From DAOUKH01 sp964291475 (lineage in GTDB: Bacteria; Chloroflexota; Dehalococcoidia; SHYB01): 64,000 bases of DNA. Shown here in pieces: positions 18,010 through 27,412 of this stretch. The notes below the pieces were generated by a model. That model searched no databases. It saw only the letters and a list, made by a program, of their open reading frames with translations, and had not been told where the DNA came from. The position numbers and the translations under genes were made by a program. Numbering within the stretch: the first letter of the stretch is position 1; each line of letters begins with the position of its first letter. The stretch is taken from contig OZ220063.1 of the NCBI GenBank assembly GCA_964291475.2, forward strand, positions 62,001 through 126,000, given 5' to 3'.

Positions 18010-18345
18010 CTAGGAGTCCTTCGCGGCGCGCTCCTCGAAGACCTCCGACGCCACGCGCAGCGCGTTGCCCGCGCAGGGCCAGCTCGCGTAGAAGGCCATC
18101 ATGAGCATCACCTCGGCGATCTCGTCCTGGGTGCAGCCGTTGTTCAGCCCGAGCTGGACGTGGGCGCGGATCTGGTCGGTGCGGTAGAGGGCCGTCAGGG
18201 CCGCAATCACGCACAGGCTCCGCTCGCGGTGGGTCAGCTCGGGGCGGTCCCAGATTTCGCCGAACAGCAGGTCGTCGGTGATCTCTCCGTAGCGCGGGGC
18301 GATCTTGTCGTACATCGCCCGCGCCCTTCTCGGCAGTCCGCGCAT
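18010..18345 (-). CDS. Carboxymuconolactone decarboxylase (AhpD-like) family protein
   Basis: A 111-residue protein of the CMD fold. The pattern ERSLCVIAAL, then HVQLGLNNGCTQDEIAEV and WPCAGNALRV matches the family core; the alkylhydroperoxidase CxxC is absent, with only single cysteines. It is therefore nearer to decarboxylase or lactonase-type members than to AhpD itself. Substrate unknown. It lies upstream of nuoA, but a promoter between them makes co-transcription only partial. Confidence 0.8.
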   Translation of the reverse strand: MRGLPRRARAMYDKIAPRYGEITDDLLFGEIWDRPELTHRERSLCVIAALTALYRTDQIRAHVQLGLNNGCTQDEIAEVMLMMAFYASWPCAGNALRVASEVFEERAAKDS

Positions 18346-18415
18346 GGTGTGCCTCCTCGGCCCGGTTGGGCCACCGCCATTCTAGCCGCGTGCGGAGGTT
18401 GGGAGGGGAGGGCCC

Positions 18416-18451
18416 GCCCTCAGTCCCTCCCAAAGGGAGGGAGGCTTAAGG
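18416..18451 (-). repeat. Family A palindromic repeat
   Basis: Reverse-oriented variant (GCCCTCAGTCCCTCCC...GGGAGGGAGGCTTAAGG) between the AhpD-like gene and the HAS-barrel-like gene. The stem is CCTCCC/GGGAGG. Confidence 0.75.
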
Positions 18452-18474
18452 GGCTGGCCCACAGGGAGGAAGGT

Positions 18475-19086
18475 TCAGCCCCGAACCATGCGGAGCAGGG
18501 TGTTGAGGCGTTGCACGTCGCGGGCGAGGAGGCGAGCCAGTTCTTTGCCCGCGGCGAGGCGGAAGGCGCCGGGGTCGGGGTGGGCGCGGCCGGCGAGCCG
18601 GACGAAGGCCGCGGCGGCATGGTCGGTGTCGGGCGAGGCCGTATGGACCAGGTTGGCGAGGTAGTGCGGCGACCGGGTGAACTCGCGCACCGCTGCCGCA
18701 TCGGCGACGCGGACGAAGCCGTGCAGGCGGGCCGGCCTCGGTGGGAGGACGTGGGAGACGCCGGCCCCGTCCCGGTGCCCCACGACGACGGCGGAGAACT
18801 CGGCGCGCAGCAGCTCCGTCAGCTCGGGATGGCGCGCGCGCAGATCGGCCTCCGTCTCGGCGTCCTCGCCGAGGGCGGCGACGGGGCGCGAACGGTCGAG
18901 CCCGGTCGCGGCGGCGTGGTGGACGACGCCGAAGATCTCCACGTCTCCGTCGCTCGTCACTACCAGGCTGCCCAGCGGGGGCGGGTCGGCGTCGCGGTAG
19001 CACTCGGCGGTGAATTCGGCAGTCGACGCCTCAATGACCTCGCCGGCCCGCGCCTCGCCGTCCCCATTCCGTCCATCGCTCGTCAT
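18475..19086 (-). CDS. HAS-barrel-like protein next to nurA
   Basis: A 203-residue protein starting at ATG 19086. The N-terminal half (PPLGSLVVTSDGDVEIFGVVHHA) looks like the HAS-barrel found at the N-terminus of HerA-type ATPases. The rest is alpha-helical and Ala/Arg-rich with no recognised motif. It begins 20 bases after nurA, and small HAS-barrel proteins beside NurA are plausible partners of a HerA-NurA DNA end-resection machine. The HerA ATPase itself is not in this window. The domain call is by eye. Confidence 0.6.
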   Translation of the reverse strand: MTSDGRNGDGEARAGEVIEASTAEFTAECYRDADPPPLGSLVVTSDGDVEIFGVVHHAAATGLDRSRPVAALGEDAETEADLRARHPELTELLRAEFSAVVVGHRDGAGVSHVLPPRPARLHGFVRVADAAAVREFTRSPHYLANLVHTASPDTDHAAAAFVRLAGRAHPDPGAFRLAAGKELARLLARDVQRLNTLLRMVRG

Positions 19087-19106
19087 CAACGCCTGTCTTC
19101 CTTCCT

Positions 19107-20354
19107 CTATATCGCCCGCGACCGTTTGCTGCGCGCCTTGCGCGAGCCCGCCGTCGAGAGCCCCCGGCGCCGCATCGACCCTTCGACCAGTGCCCAGAAG
19201 GCCCGGCGGTCGGCGGCGTTGACGACGGCGCGCTCGTGGGCCTCCTGCAGCGCGAGCGGGTAGCCGCGTCCCTTGGCGCACTGATCAAGGACGGCGGCGT
19301 GCAGCAGGTCGAGGGCATCGGGGTCGTCGGCGACCCACTGCGTCGTCTCGACGCGTGCGATCTCATCGCCGACGTTCACGTAGAAGAAGCGCACCTCGTG
19401 GGGCTCGTACTCCTCGACGATGCTCGACGCGCTGGCGTAAACCCGCGACCGTTTTCCAGTATCTAGCACCTCGGCGAAGAGGTCGCGGTCCATGAGACCG
19501 GCGACGGCACCCTCGCACTCGCGCTTGCCGGCGCCCTTGACGCAGATGTTGTCGCAGCCTGCGGTGGCGACGTCTTCATGGGGACAGGCGGCGACCCGCA
19601 CCACGTTCGCCACCTCCCTGGCTCCCGGGCGGCTGATGTAGCTGCCGAGCGCGACGGGCCGCCGGCGCGCGACCTCGCGGAGGCGGGTCAGGGCGTCGAC
19701 CAGGCCGTCGCGCAGGATGCGGTCGCGGACGTGCTCGGGGTGGCGCGAGAGCTGCCAGAGGACGAGGCTGCCGTCGAGGAGCGCGGCGACGGGCTCGTTG
19801 CCGGAGTCGGCTTCGACGCGGCCGGCAAGCGCCTGCGCCTCCTTGGCGGTGCGCAAAAGGCCCACCAAGGACTCGTCCACGGTCTCGTCCTTCATGCCGG
19901 CGGGATCGGTCCAGACCATGTCGGACGGCTTGCTGAACAGCGCCGGCTCGCCGAAAAGCTCGGCGGCGGGCTCGGCGCCGTAGGAGAGCCGGATGCCCCC
20001 CACGTTGATGAGGTAGCACTGCGCCGCCTCGTGGCGGTCGAGGTGGATCTGCGAGCCATCCGTGGCGAAGACGGTGTGGTCGGCGGGAAGCGGCGGCGCG
20101 GGCACAGTATCGGCCAAGCCGGGCCGGAGGCCGCCGGGCGTGCCCGCCACGATCCACGTCACGCGGCGGCGCGGCGGACCGGCAGCCTCAATGCGGCGCA
20201 GAAGCTCGGACTCGTCAAGCCCCGACAACGTCGGTTCGCGGAGCAGGGCGGCGGCGCGGTCGAGGCGGCCCCGCCAGGCGTCGAAGCCGTCGTCGAGGCC
20301 GCGGGTCATGCCCTCCACCTGGGGGACGGTGCGGTGCAGGTCGAGCGGCGTCAC
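19107..20354 (-). CDS. nurA: NurA-family nuclease
   Basis: A 415-residue protein of the NurA 5'-to-3' exonuclease family, which works with HerA in double-strand break processing. ATDGSQIHLDRHEAAQCYLI (DGSQI at 99-103) is the catalytic metal-binding core; MDRDLFAEVL and GSYISRPGAREVANV are further conserved blocks, and FFYVNVGDEIARVETTQWV comes near the end. The frame stays open far upstream, but that part is a shadow of selB. I take the GTG at 20354, just after the selB stop, behind AGGAC. Linkage to selB is unusual. Confidence 0.85.
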   Translation of the reverse strand: MTPLDLHRTVPQVEGMTRGLDDGFDAWRGRLDRAAALLREPTLSGLDESELLRRIEAAGPPRRRVTWIVAGTPGGLRPGLADTVPAPPLPADHTVFATDGSQIHLDRHEAAQCYLINVGGIRLSYGAEPAAELFGEPALFSKPSDMVWTDPAGMKDETVDESLVGLLRTAKEAQALAGRVEADSGNEPVAALLDGSLVLWQLSRHPEHVRDRILRDGLVDALTRLREVARRRPVALGSYISRPGAREVANVVRVAACPHEDVATAGCDNICVKGAGKRECEGAVAGLMDRDLFAEVLDTGKRSRVYASASSIVEEYEPHEVRFFYVNVGDEIARVETTQWVADDPDALDLLHAAVLDQCAKGRGYPLALQEAHERAVVNAADRRAFWALVEGSMRRRGLSTAGSRKARSKRSRAI

Positions 20355-20379
20355 GATCTCGCCGTCCTGGAGGCTCGGC

Positions 20380-22243
20380 TCATCGCAACACTCGCTCGTC
20401 GCCCTGCCGGCGTGTGATCCGGGTCTGGTCGAGATATTCGAGGAAGGCGAGCACGTACTTGCGGCTGCTGCCGAACATGTCCCGGACCTGCCCCACGGTG
20501 ATCGTTCCCTCTTCCCGCAGGCGGGCGACGACCCTACCGCGCATCTCCTCGAAGGCCGCGGCGGCGAAGACGACGTCCGGCGCGGCGCGGACGACCTTGC
20601 CCTCGTCGAGCAGGTAGGCGAGCAGCTCAGGATCGAGCTTGGCCTCCGGCGGCGGGCTGTAGGGCGAGGAGTCCAGCGCGGCGAGATACCGGTCGATCTC
20701 GGACTGCTGCGATGAAGAAACGGACGGCTCACGGCCCGGCAGGTGGAGCAGCGAGCCGCGCTCCGCGACGTCGCCGCGCGCCTCCAGCGCGTCGAGCACG
20801 AGACCGAATTGGGCTGGATTCAGGTTGAGGCGGCTCCGGACCTCCTCCTTCGCCATGCCGCGGCGCGCCGGGTAGCGCACGTGGAAGTCGCCGAGGAGGC
20901 CGGCGAGCTTCCCGCCGCGGGCGGCGAGGCCGCGGTCGGTGTGGAGGTAGGAGTCGGGGCCGAGCTTGCCGTCCCCAAGGTGGACCACGTCCCCCGATTC
21001 GACGAGGCGCGCGACGACCGCCTCCACCTCGGCGGACGACATGTTAACGGTGTCGGGCAGGCTCCTGACCTGGCACGGCTCCCTGGCTGCGATGGCCTCG
21101 GCCACGAGCTCATCGGGCGACCCCGCTTCGAGGACTTCAAGACGTCCGATCACGCTCCCGTCGAAGCGGCGGTGGCGTTTGGCCCGCGGCTCGATGATTT
21201 CGCCGCCGCCGACGGTGCCCCACGAGTTGCGCAGGATGAACAGGTCGCCCTTCACGAGGGCGACGGGCCGCTGCAGTTTCAACTGCGCGAGGCCGGTCTC
21301 TCCCGGCCCAAGCTCGTCACTTTGGAGGAGGCGGAAACGCGCCGGGGTCTCCGACGTGCCGGTGTGGAAGAGCACCGTTGCGTTGTGTTTCAGCGGGGCC
21401 GACGCGTCCTTGACCATGCGCACGCGGGCGTCGACGGCTTCGGTGGCGGCGAGCCAGCCCGGCGCGGCGACGACGTCGCCGCGGCTGACCTCTTCGTGGC
21501 CGATGCCGCTGATGTTGACGGCGAGGCGCCGTCCTGGCCCGGCCTCGTCGAGCTTCTTCCGGTGGGTCTGCAGGCCGCGGATGCGGCCCCGCAGACCCTT
21601 GGGGACCACCTCGATCTCCTGGCCCACCGAGAAGGAGCCGTCCCGACAGCGTGCCGGTCACCACGGCGCCGAAGCCGGTCATCACAAACGTGCGGTCGAC
21701 GGGGAGTCGGGGGCGGCCCAAGTCCTTGCGCGGCTCAGTCTCGGCGAGAAGGTCGGCGACGGTCTGCTTGAGTTCTTCGAGACCCTCGCCGGTCATCGCC
21801 GAGGCCGCGATCATCGACGCGCCTTCCAGCGCCGTGCCCTCCAGGGCCTCGCGGACGTCGGCGCTCACGAGTTCGAGCCAGTCGTCGTCCACGAGGTCCT
21901 TCTTGGTCAGCACGACGAGGCCGCGGTCGACGCGCAGCAGGTCGAGGATGGCGAGATGCTCGCGCGTCTGGGGCATGACACCCTCATCGGCGGCCACGAT
22001 GAGCATGGCAAGGTCGACACCGCCGACGCCGGCGAGCATGTTCTTGACGAGGCGCTCGTGCCCCGGCACGTCGACGACCCCGACCTCCTCGCCGTTGGGG
22101 AGACGGAGCCAGGCAAAGCCGAGATCGAGCGTCATCTCGCGCTCTTTCTCTTCTTTCAGCCGGTCGGGATCGATGCCGGTGAGCGCCTTCACCAGCGTCG
22201 ATTTTCCGTGGTCTACGTGGCCCGCCGTGCCGATGACGTACAT
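20380..22243 (-). CDS. selB: Selenocysteine-specific elongation factor SelB (apparent frameshift)
   Basis: About 620 residues once one extra base is discounted. The N-terminal GTPase has GTAGHVDHGKST (5-16), DVPGHE (58-63) and TKKD (113-116). Domains II-III and a run of winged helices follow, ending FLEYLDQTRITRRQGDERVL, as in the SECIS-binding C-terminus of SelB. The frame breaks after TGFGAVVTGTLS at a GGG run (plus strand CCC, 21642-21644). Removing one G restores SDGSFSVGQEIEVVPKG, exactly the expected EF-Tu domain II sequence. SelB delivers Sec-tRNA to UGA codons followed by a SECIS hairpin; such a gene is present at 43173. The conserved target argues that the frameshift is a sequencing error. 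Confidence 0.9.
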
Positions 22244-22299
22244 GCCGGTTCCTACGGGGCAGAGAATACCACCGCGGGCGGGCCGGAGGCAGCGTCGGG

Positions 22300-23464
22300 C
22301 TACGCCTCGCCGGGGAGGAGGCGAGCGAAAAGCTCGTTGCTGAGGAGCCGTCCCTTCGACGTAAGGCGCACGGCGCCGCCAGCGCGCTCCACCATCCCGT
22401 AGCCCTCGAACTCGTCGAGGATGGCCGCGGCCTCCGGCGGGACTTCGCTCTCGGCCAAGCCCGAGTCGAGCCGCAGCTTGAGGATCGCGGTCTCCGCAGC
22501 CAGCTCGGCGTCGTCAAGCGTCCGCCGGTCTTCGACGACGGGGCTGCCCTCAATGGCGTCTCTCACCTCGATGCTCGACGGCGCCGGGGGCCGTTGGCTG
22601 AGCCGGCGGACGTACTCGGCGGGGGGCCTGATGTTCCAGAACCGCACCGGCGGCAGATAGGAGTGCGCCCCCGGCCCAAGCCCGACGAATTGGCCGTTCT
22701 CCCAGTAGGTGAGGTTGTGCCTCGACGCGCGGCCCGGCTTCGCCCAGTTCGAGATTTCATAGTGCTCGTAGCCCGCCTCGGCCAGACGCCGCTCGGCAAG
22801 CTCGTACATCTCGGCGGCGAGGTCGGGGTCGGGCGTGGGGACGCGGCCCGCCTCCACGTCGCGGTGCAGCGGCGTCCCTTCTTCGATTCCCAACGCATAG
22901 AGCGAGACGTGCTCCACGCCGAGCGAGGCGGCCTCCTCCAGGGACTCCCCCCACTGCGCCACCGTTTGCCGCGGCAGGCCGTAGATGAGATCGACGGAGA
23001 CGTTGTCGAAGCCGGCATCCCACGCCCGGGCCACGGCTTCGACCGCCTCTCGCGCCGAGTGGCGGCGCGTGAGCATGGTCAGTTCATCGTCGCGCAGGCT
23101 CTGGACGCCGAAGCTGAGCCGGTTGATTCCGCCTCGCGCCCAGAGGGCGAGGCTGTCCGCCGCGGCGTCGCCGGGATTCACCTCCGCCGTGATCTCCGCG
23201 CCCTCCTCGGACGCCAAAGGCGCCACACACGGAGTCGAGGACGCCGGCGAGATCGGCGGGCGGCAGCCAAGACGGCGTCCCGCCGCCGAAGAAGACCGAC
23301 CCCACCGCCGGCCGTCCGAGCGCCCCGCCCCAGTAGGCGGCCTCGTGTTTGACCGCCTCCAGGTAGCCGGGGATCAGACGCTCGATGCGCTCGTAGGTAT
23401 TGAAGTTGCAGTAGGCGCACTTCGTCTGGCAGAAGGGGACGTGGATGTACAACGCGACGGGCAT
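22300..23464 (-). CDS. hemW: HemW-like radical SAM heme chaperone (apparent frameshift)
   Basis: About 388 residues in two frames. The N-terminus MPVALYIHVPFCQTKCAYCNF has the radical SAM cysteines C12, C16 and C19, then FFGGGTPSWLP. The second frame continues EITAEVNPGD, GINRLSFGVQSL, DLIYGLP and NLTYWENGQFVGLGPGAHSY, standard for HemW/HemN-like proteins of this length. The frame switches at a GT-dinucleotide run (CACACAC on the plus strand, 23224-23230), a natural slippage site. HemW inserts heme into proteins; older annotations call it oxygen-independent coproporphyrinogen oxidase. Confidence 0.88.
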
Positions 23465-23568
23465 GCTCTCCGTGCCGGACGCGGCTCTCTGGCGCCGCCG
23501 GGGCCAGCATACTATTCTTGCTGCGCCGGAGGCCCGTCGCTTCTCCCACTGCCAGTCGAGGCACGCTC

Positions 23569-24629
23569 ATGCCTGCTACCTGTTCTACGGCGAGGATGAT
23601 TTCTCGGCCTACGAGGCGTACCGGCGCGTCGCCGCCGGACTCGGCCCGCCGAGGAGCTGGTCACCAACACCACGACGTTCGACGGCGAGCAGGTATCGTT
23701 CGGCGAGGTAGCCATGGCGGCGCAGGCGATGCCCTTCCTTGGGTCGAAGCGGCTGGTCGTCGTCGAGGGTTTGGGGCGGCGGCTCGCGACGAGAGGAAGG
23801 AAGGCGACGGACGAGGAGGGCAAGGGCGGCCCGAAGGACTGGGCGGGGTTGGCCGACCTGGTGAGCGGACTGCCGCCGACCACCGTGCTTGTCTTCCTCG
23901 ACGGTGCGCTGACACCGGGCAACGCCTTGGTCAAAGCGGTGCGCGCCGCCAAGGGTGAAGTGAAGGTGTTCAACCCGCTCAGAGACCGGGAAGTGTCCGG
24001 GTGGATCGCGGACCGGGCCAGGAGCAAGGGCGCAAGCATCGCCGCGCCGGCCGGCCCAGATGCTCGCCGCTCTGGTTGGGGGCAACCTGCGCCTGCTCGA
24101 CGGCGAGATCGACAAGCTGGCCATCTACGCCCAAGGCCGGACGATCGAGCGGGCCGACGTCGAGGCGCTGGTCTCCCAGGCGAAGGAGACGAGCATCTTC
24201 GAGCTGGTCGACGCGGTGGCGACGCGCCGGCAGGGACCGGCCATGCAGGCGCTGGAGCGGCTGTTGACGCAGGGGGCGCCGCCGCCGGTGGCGATGACGA
24301 TGCTGGCGCGGCAACTGCGGCTGATGACGCAGGTGAAGGCGCTCGCCGCTCGCAACGCCGGCGACGACGAGATCATGGCCGCCCTCGGCACGCGCTCCGA
24401 TTTCGTGGTGCGCAAGACGAAAGAGCAGGCCCGCAGCTACAGCCTCGGCGCGCTGAAGCAGCTCTACGAGCGGCTGCTGGAGACCGACCTCGCGATCAAG
24501 ACGGGCGCGGTGTCGGACGAGCTCGGCCTCGAAATGTTCGTCGCCGAGGCGAGCGCGCCCACTCCTCCTACACCCCTCTCCCGCCGGGAGAGCCACCCCT
24601 TAAGCCTCTCCCCCTCAGGGGGAGATTGA
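23569..24629 (+). CDS. holA: DNA polymerase III delta subunit (three apparent indels)
   Basis: Reading across three frames gives a complete HolA: MPCYLFYGEDDFSAYEAYRR, then VTNTTTFDGEQVSFGEVAMA, FLGSKRLVVVEG and LVFLDG, and finally LAALVGGNLRLLDGEIDKLA through a C-terminal helical domain. Breaks lie near 23572 (a C missing), 23647 (a G missing) and 24053 (an extra G), all in C/G runs. HolA opens the sliding clamp inside the clamp loader; the clamp gene dnaN is at 61996. The last 20 or so residues and the TGA stop come from a family A repeat, so the native C-terminus has probably been rewritten. Confidence 0.8.
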
Positions 24630-24637
24630 GAGAGGGC
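24600..24637 (+). repeat. Family A palindromic repeat supplying two stop codons
   Basis: Forward copy starting TTAAGCCTCTCCCCCTCAGG. It lies at the convergent ends of holA and the PHP gene. The holA stop (TGA 24627-24629) and the PHP stop (24615-24617 on the minus strand) are both inside it. Confidence 0.85.
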
Positions 24638-25295
24638 CAGCGCTAGGGCGCATCACCGCAGGCGGACGGCGCGGAACCGTCCCCGCCTTGACCTCGGCGA
24701 TGAAGTCGCCGAGCCCGGCGACAGGATGCTCGAACTCGGTCGCGCAGACGCCCATGTCCTCTGGGTCGTGGGTGTCGCTGCCGCCGAATGAGGGCAGGCC
24801 GGTGAAGTCGCAGAGGGCCGCCGAGAACTCGTTCTGACGGTCGCTGCCACGGCCGTTGAGCGACTCGACACCCTCCGTCAGGCGGAAGGCCGCATTCTCG
24901 GTCGCCGCCCGCCGCACCTGCTCGTCGAACGGGAGCGCCCACGGCTCGGACTCGTCGGTGTAGGCCCGCCGGTAAGGGTGGACGACGAGCAGGACGCCGC
25001 CGGCGCGGTCGACGTACTCCCGCAGGAAGGCCGTCCGGTGCATCCCGTAGACGTAGGCGTCGATGCCGAACACGAGGACGTGCCCCTCCTCGGTGGTGAT
25101 CTCGCAGCCGGGGATGATGGTGAAGTCGTGCCGCTTCGCCAACTCCTCGGCGCGGCGGAGGTCCCAGAACTGGTCGTGCTCGGTCAGGCACAGACCGTCG
25201 AGGCCCGCCGCCTTGGCCCCCTCGACAAGCTCGTCGGGGGTGAGCGTGCTGTCCCACGACTCCAAGGAGGTATGCGCGTGCAGGTCGATGAGCAT
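24615..25295 (-). CDS. PHP-domain metal-dependent phosphoesterase
   Basis: This 226-residue protein has the PHP metal ligands in order: DLHAHTS (His6, His8), TEHD (His40, Asp41), GCEIT (Glu65), VVHPYRR (His106) and GSDTHD near residue 173. Stand-alone PHP proteins of this size are phosphoesterases, some acting on nucleotides or nucleic-acid ends. The C-terminal ALSISP-like tail is encoded by the family A repeat shared with holA, so the natural end was probably upstream. Confidence 0.85.
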   Translation of the reverse strand: MLIDLHAHTSLESWDSTLTPDELVEGAKAAGLDGLCLTEHDQFWDLRRAEELAKRHDFTIIPGCEITTEEGHVLVFGIDAYVYGMHRTAFLREYVDRAGGVLLVVHPYRRAYTDESEPWALPFDEQVRRAATENAAFRLTEGVESLNGRGSDRQNEFSAALCDFTGLPSFGGSDTHDPEDMGVCATEFEHPVAGLGDFIAEVKAGTVPRRPPAVMRPSAGPLSISP

Positions 25296-25385
25296 CCGTC
25301 CGAGTCTCCCACCGCGCCGAAGGGGCCGTCAAGGAAGGGGACGCCGCCCTATACTGTGCCCGAATCCGACCCATTGGAGACCCGG

Positions 25386-26623
25386 ATGGCCGCCGGCCCG
25401 CTGCCCCTCGCTCCCTACCGAGTCCTCGACTTGACCGAGCGGTTCGGGTCGCTCTCCGGGCGGATACTCGGCGACCTGGGGGCGCAGGTCATCAAGATCG
25501 AGCGGCCGGGCGGGGACCCGGCGCGGCGTCTGCCGCCCTTCGCCGACGGCCTTCCCGGCCCCGACACCGGCCTATCGTGGTGGGCGTCGAACTACAACAA
25601 ACAGTCGGCCGTCCTCGACCTCACCACCGACGATGGGCGGGCGGTCCTGGCGGCGCTCGCGGCGGCGTCCGATTTCGTCGTCGAGTCGTTCCCGCCGGGG
25701 CAGTTGGCGGAGATGGAGCTCGACTACGAGCGCCTCCGCCGGGTCAACCCCAGCCTGGTCTGGGTGTCGATTACGCCCTACGGCTCCGAGGGGCCCCGCG
25801 CCGGCTGGGCCGCCGATGACATCACGCTGATGGCCGCGGGCGGGTGGATGCACCTCGCCGGCAACGAGGACCGGGCGCCGCTCCGGTGCTCGGCGCCCCA
25901 GGCCGATCCCCAGGCGGGAGTCCAAGCCGCGATGGGCGCCATGGTCGCGCACCACCGGCGCCGTCTGACGGGACGCGGCCAGCGCGTCGACGTATCGATG
26001 CAGGCGGCGGTGGTCAACACGCTGATCGAGATTCCGGCCATGTGGGAGGTGGGCGGCAAGATCGCCCGGCGCGGCGTCCGGACCGAGTGGGGCCCCTTGA
26101 TGCAGCGCTGGCTGTTCGCCTGCAAGGACGGCTACGTGACCTGGAAGTGGTTCGTCGACCGCGGGCGGGGCCGGCGCAACCGCGGCCTCATGGAGTGGAT
26201 GCGTGACGAGGGCGCCGACGACGGCGTCGCCGACTGGGACTACGAGGCCCTGACGCTGTACAAGCTCACGCAGGAGCAGGTCGATCATCTGGAGGACACG
26301 GTGCAGCGGTTCTTCTCCACGCGGACCAAGGCGGAGATCTACCGCGAGGCGCTGGCGCGGCGCTTCCTCAGCTTCCCCGTCCACACGCCGGAGGACATCG
26401 TGGCCGACCCCCAGATGCAGGCCCGGGCTTCTTCCGCGCGCTGCAGCATCCTGGGCGCGAGGCTCCCGTCCTCTACCCTGGGCCGTTCGTCACCAGCATC
26501 GCCGCCGACTACGCGCCGCGGCTGCCCCCGCCGCGGCTCGGCGAGCACACCCTGGACACCCTCGCGCTGGCGGGCATCGGCCGCGGTGATGCGGTCACGC
26601 TGCGCGGGGCCGGAGTAATCTAG
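25386..26623 (+). CDS. CaiB/BaiF class III CoA-transferase (apparent frameshift)
   Basis: About 412 residues. It has the family III fold start YRVLDLTERFGSLSGRILGD, GAQVIKIERPGGDPAR, and the catalytic-position Asp174 followed by the helix and LTGRGQRVDVS. After DPQMQAR the frame slips at GGG (26427-26430); adding one G gives GFFRAL, then FVTSIAADYAPRLPPPRLGEHT and a stop at 26621-26623, the expected C-terminus. It moves CoA between acyl-CoA and a free acid; substrate unknown. It is the first of four such genes within 7 kb. Confidence 0.85.
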
Positions 26624-26675
26624 GGCAACCTTCTCCCAGCGAGAGAGGGAGAAGACCAGCAAGGAAGGAGACATC

Positions 26676-26990
26676 ATGATCGTCAGCACAACCGAGACCA
26701 TACCGGGCCGCGAAATCGTCGAAGTCCTCGGCCTCGCGCGGGGGAACATCGTCCGGACCAAGCATTTTGGCCGCGACATCCAGGCGGCCCTGAGGAGCCT
26801 GGTTGGAGGCACCGTGGGCGGCTACACGGAGATGCTCACCGAGTCGCGCGACCAGGCGACCAAGCTCATGGTTGAAGACGCCGAGGCCCAAGGCGCCGAC
26901 GCGGTCGTGAACGTGCGCTACACCACCAGCGCCGTCGCGGCCGGCATGTCGGAGCTCTTGGCCTACGGCACCGCCGTCAAACTCAAGTAG
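26676..26990 (+). CDS. YbjQ/UPF0145 family protein
   Basis: This 104-residue protein is of the heavy-metal-binding-like UPF0145 family. It opens MIVSTTETIPGREI, has VRTKHFGRDI and the conserved AEAQGADAVVNVRYTTS, then ELLAYGTAVKL. It has a strong AGGAAGGAG site 6 bases before ATG. Members form pentameric rings; function is unproven. It sits in the CoA-transferase cluster on the same strand. Confidence 0.92.
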   Translation: MIVSTTETIPGREIVEVLGLARGNIVRTKHFGRDIQAALRSLVGGTVGGYTEMLTESRDQATKLMVEDAEAQGADAVVNVRYTTSAVAAGMSELLAYGTAVKLK

Positions 26991-27037
26991 CCGCCTTCGC
27001 CCGCAAAGCCACGGCAGCGAACGCCAAGGAGGCCAGG

Positions 27038-27412
27038 TTGAGCGACTGGCAGAATTACCACGTCGAGGCCCGCCTTCGGGAAATCCTCAGGGGGAACCCC
27101 TACGACGCGCACGGCCATCACCTCGGCCGCTCCTTTCTCACCGGCTATCAACTGGCCATCGAGTACGACCGGCGCTGGCCTGAGCTTCGGGCCGACAAGG
27201 GCTGGCCCCTCGGCAGCGCCGGGTCGGGCGGCCGCGCCTCCCTGGCGCAGTTCCTGGCGCGCGGTCTCTCCCGAGAAATCGGCAACGGGAACCTGACCGA
27301 CATCGAGGGGGGCTTCCTCTCCCTCCGAGGCACGACCGTGCAGTTCAACGGCCCGGACGGCCCCATCCGGCCCTCGGTGAATAATCCGGCGATCTTCCGG
27401 CTCCGCGAATGA
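27038..27412 (+). CDS. Hypothetical protein coupled to a CoA-transferase
   Basis: A 124-residue protein not recognised. It starts with TTG behind AGGAGGCCAGG and overlaps the next CoA-transferase by four bases (ATGA), which supports real translation. Composition is mixed and soluble, with HHLGRSFLTGYQLAIEYDRR and a C-terminal beta-rich stretch; no membrane segment or signal peptide. Confidence 0.6.
   Translation: MSDWQNYHVEARLREILRGNPYDAHGHHLGRSFLTGYQLAIEYDRRWPELRADKGWPLGSAGSGGRASLAQFLARGLSREIGNGNLTDIEGGFLSLRGTTVQFNGPDGPIRPSVNNPAIFRLRE

Noticed and set aside
23445..23711. Separate small gene upstream of holA
   Set aside because: Its second half is the HolA N-terminus in another frame; the first half lacks coding character.
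26624..26660. Further family A copy after the first CoA-transferase
   Set aside because: It has CTTCTCCC and GGGAGAAG pieces but lacks the TTAAG start and the GAGAGAGG tail in the right order.
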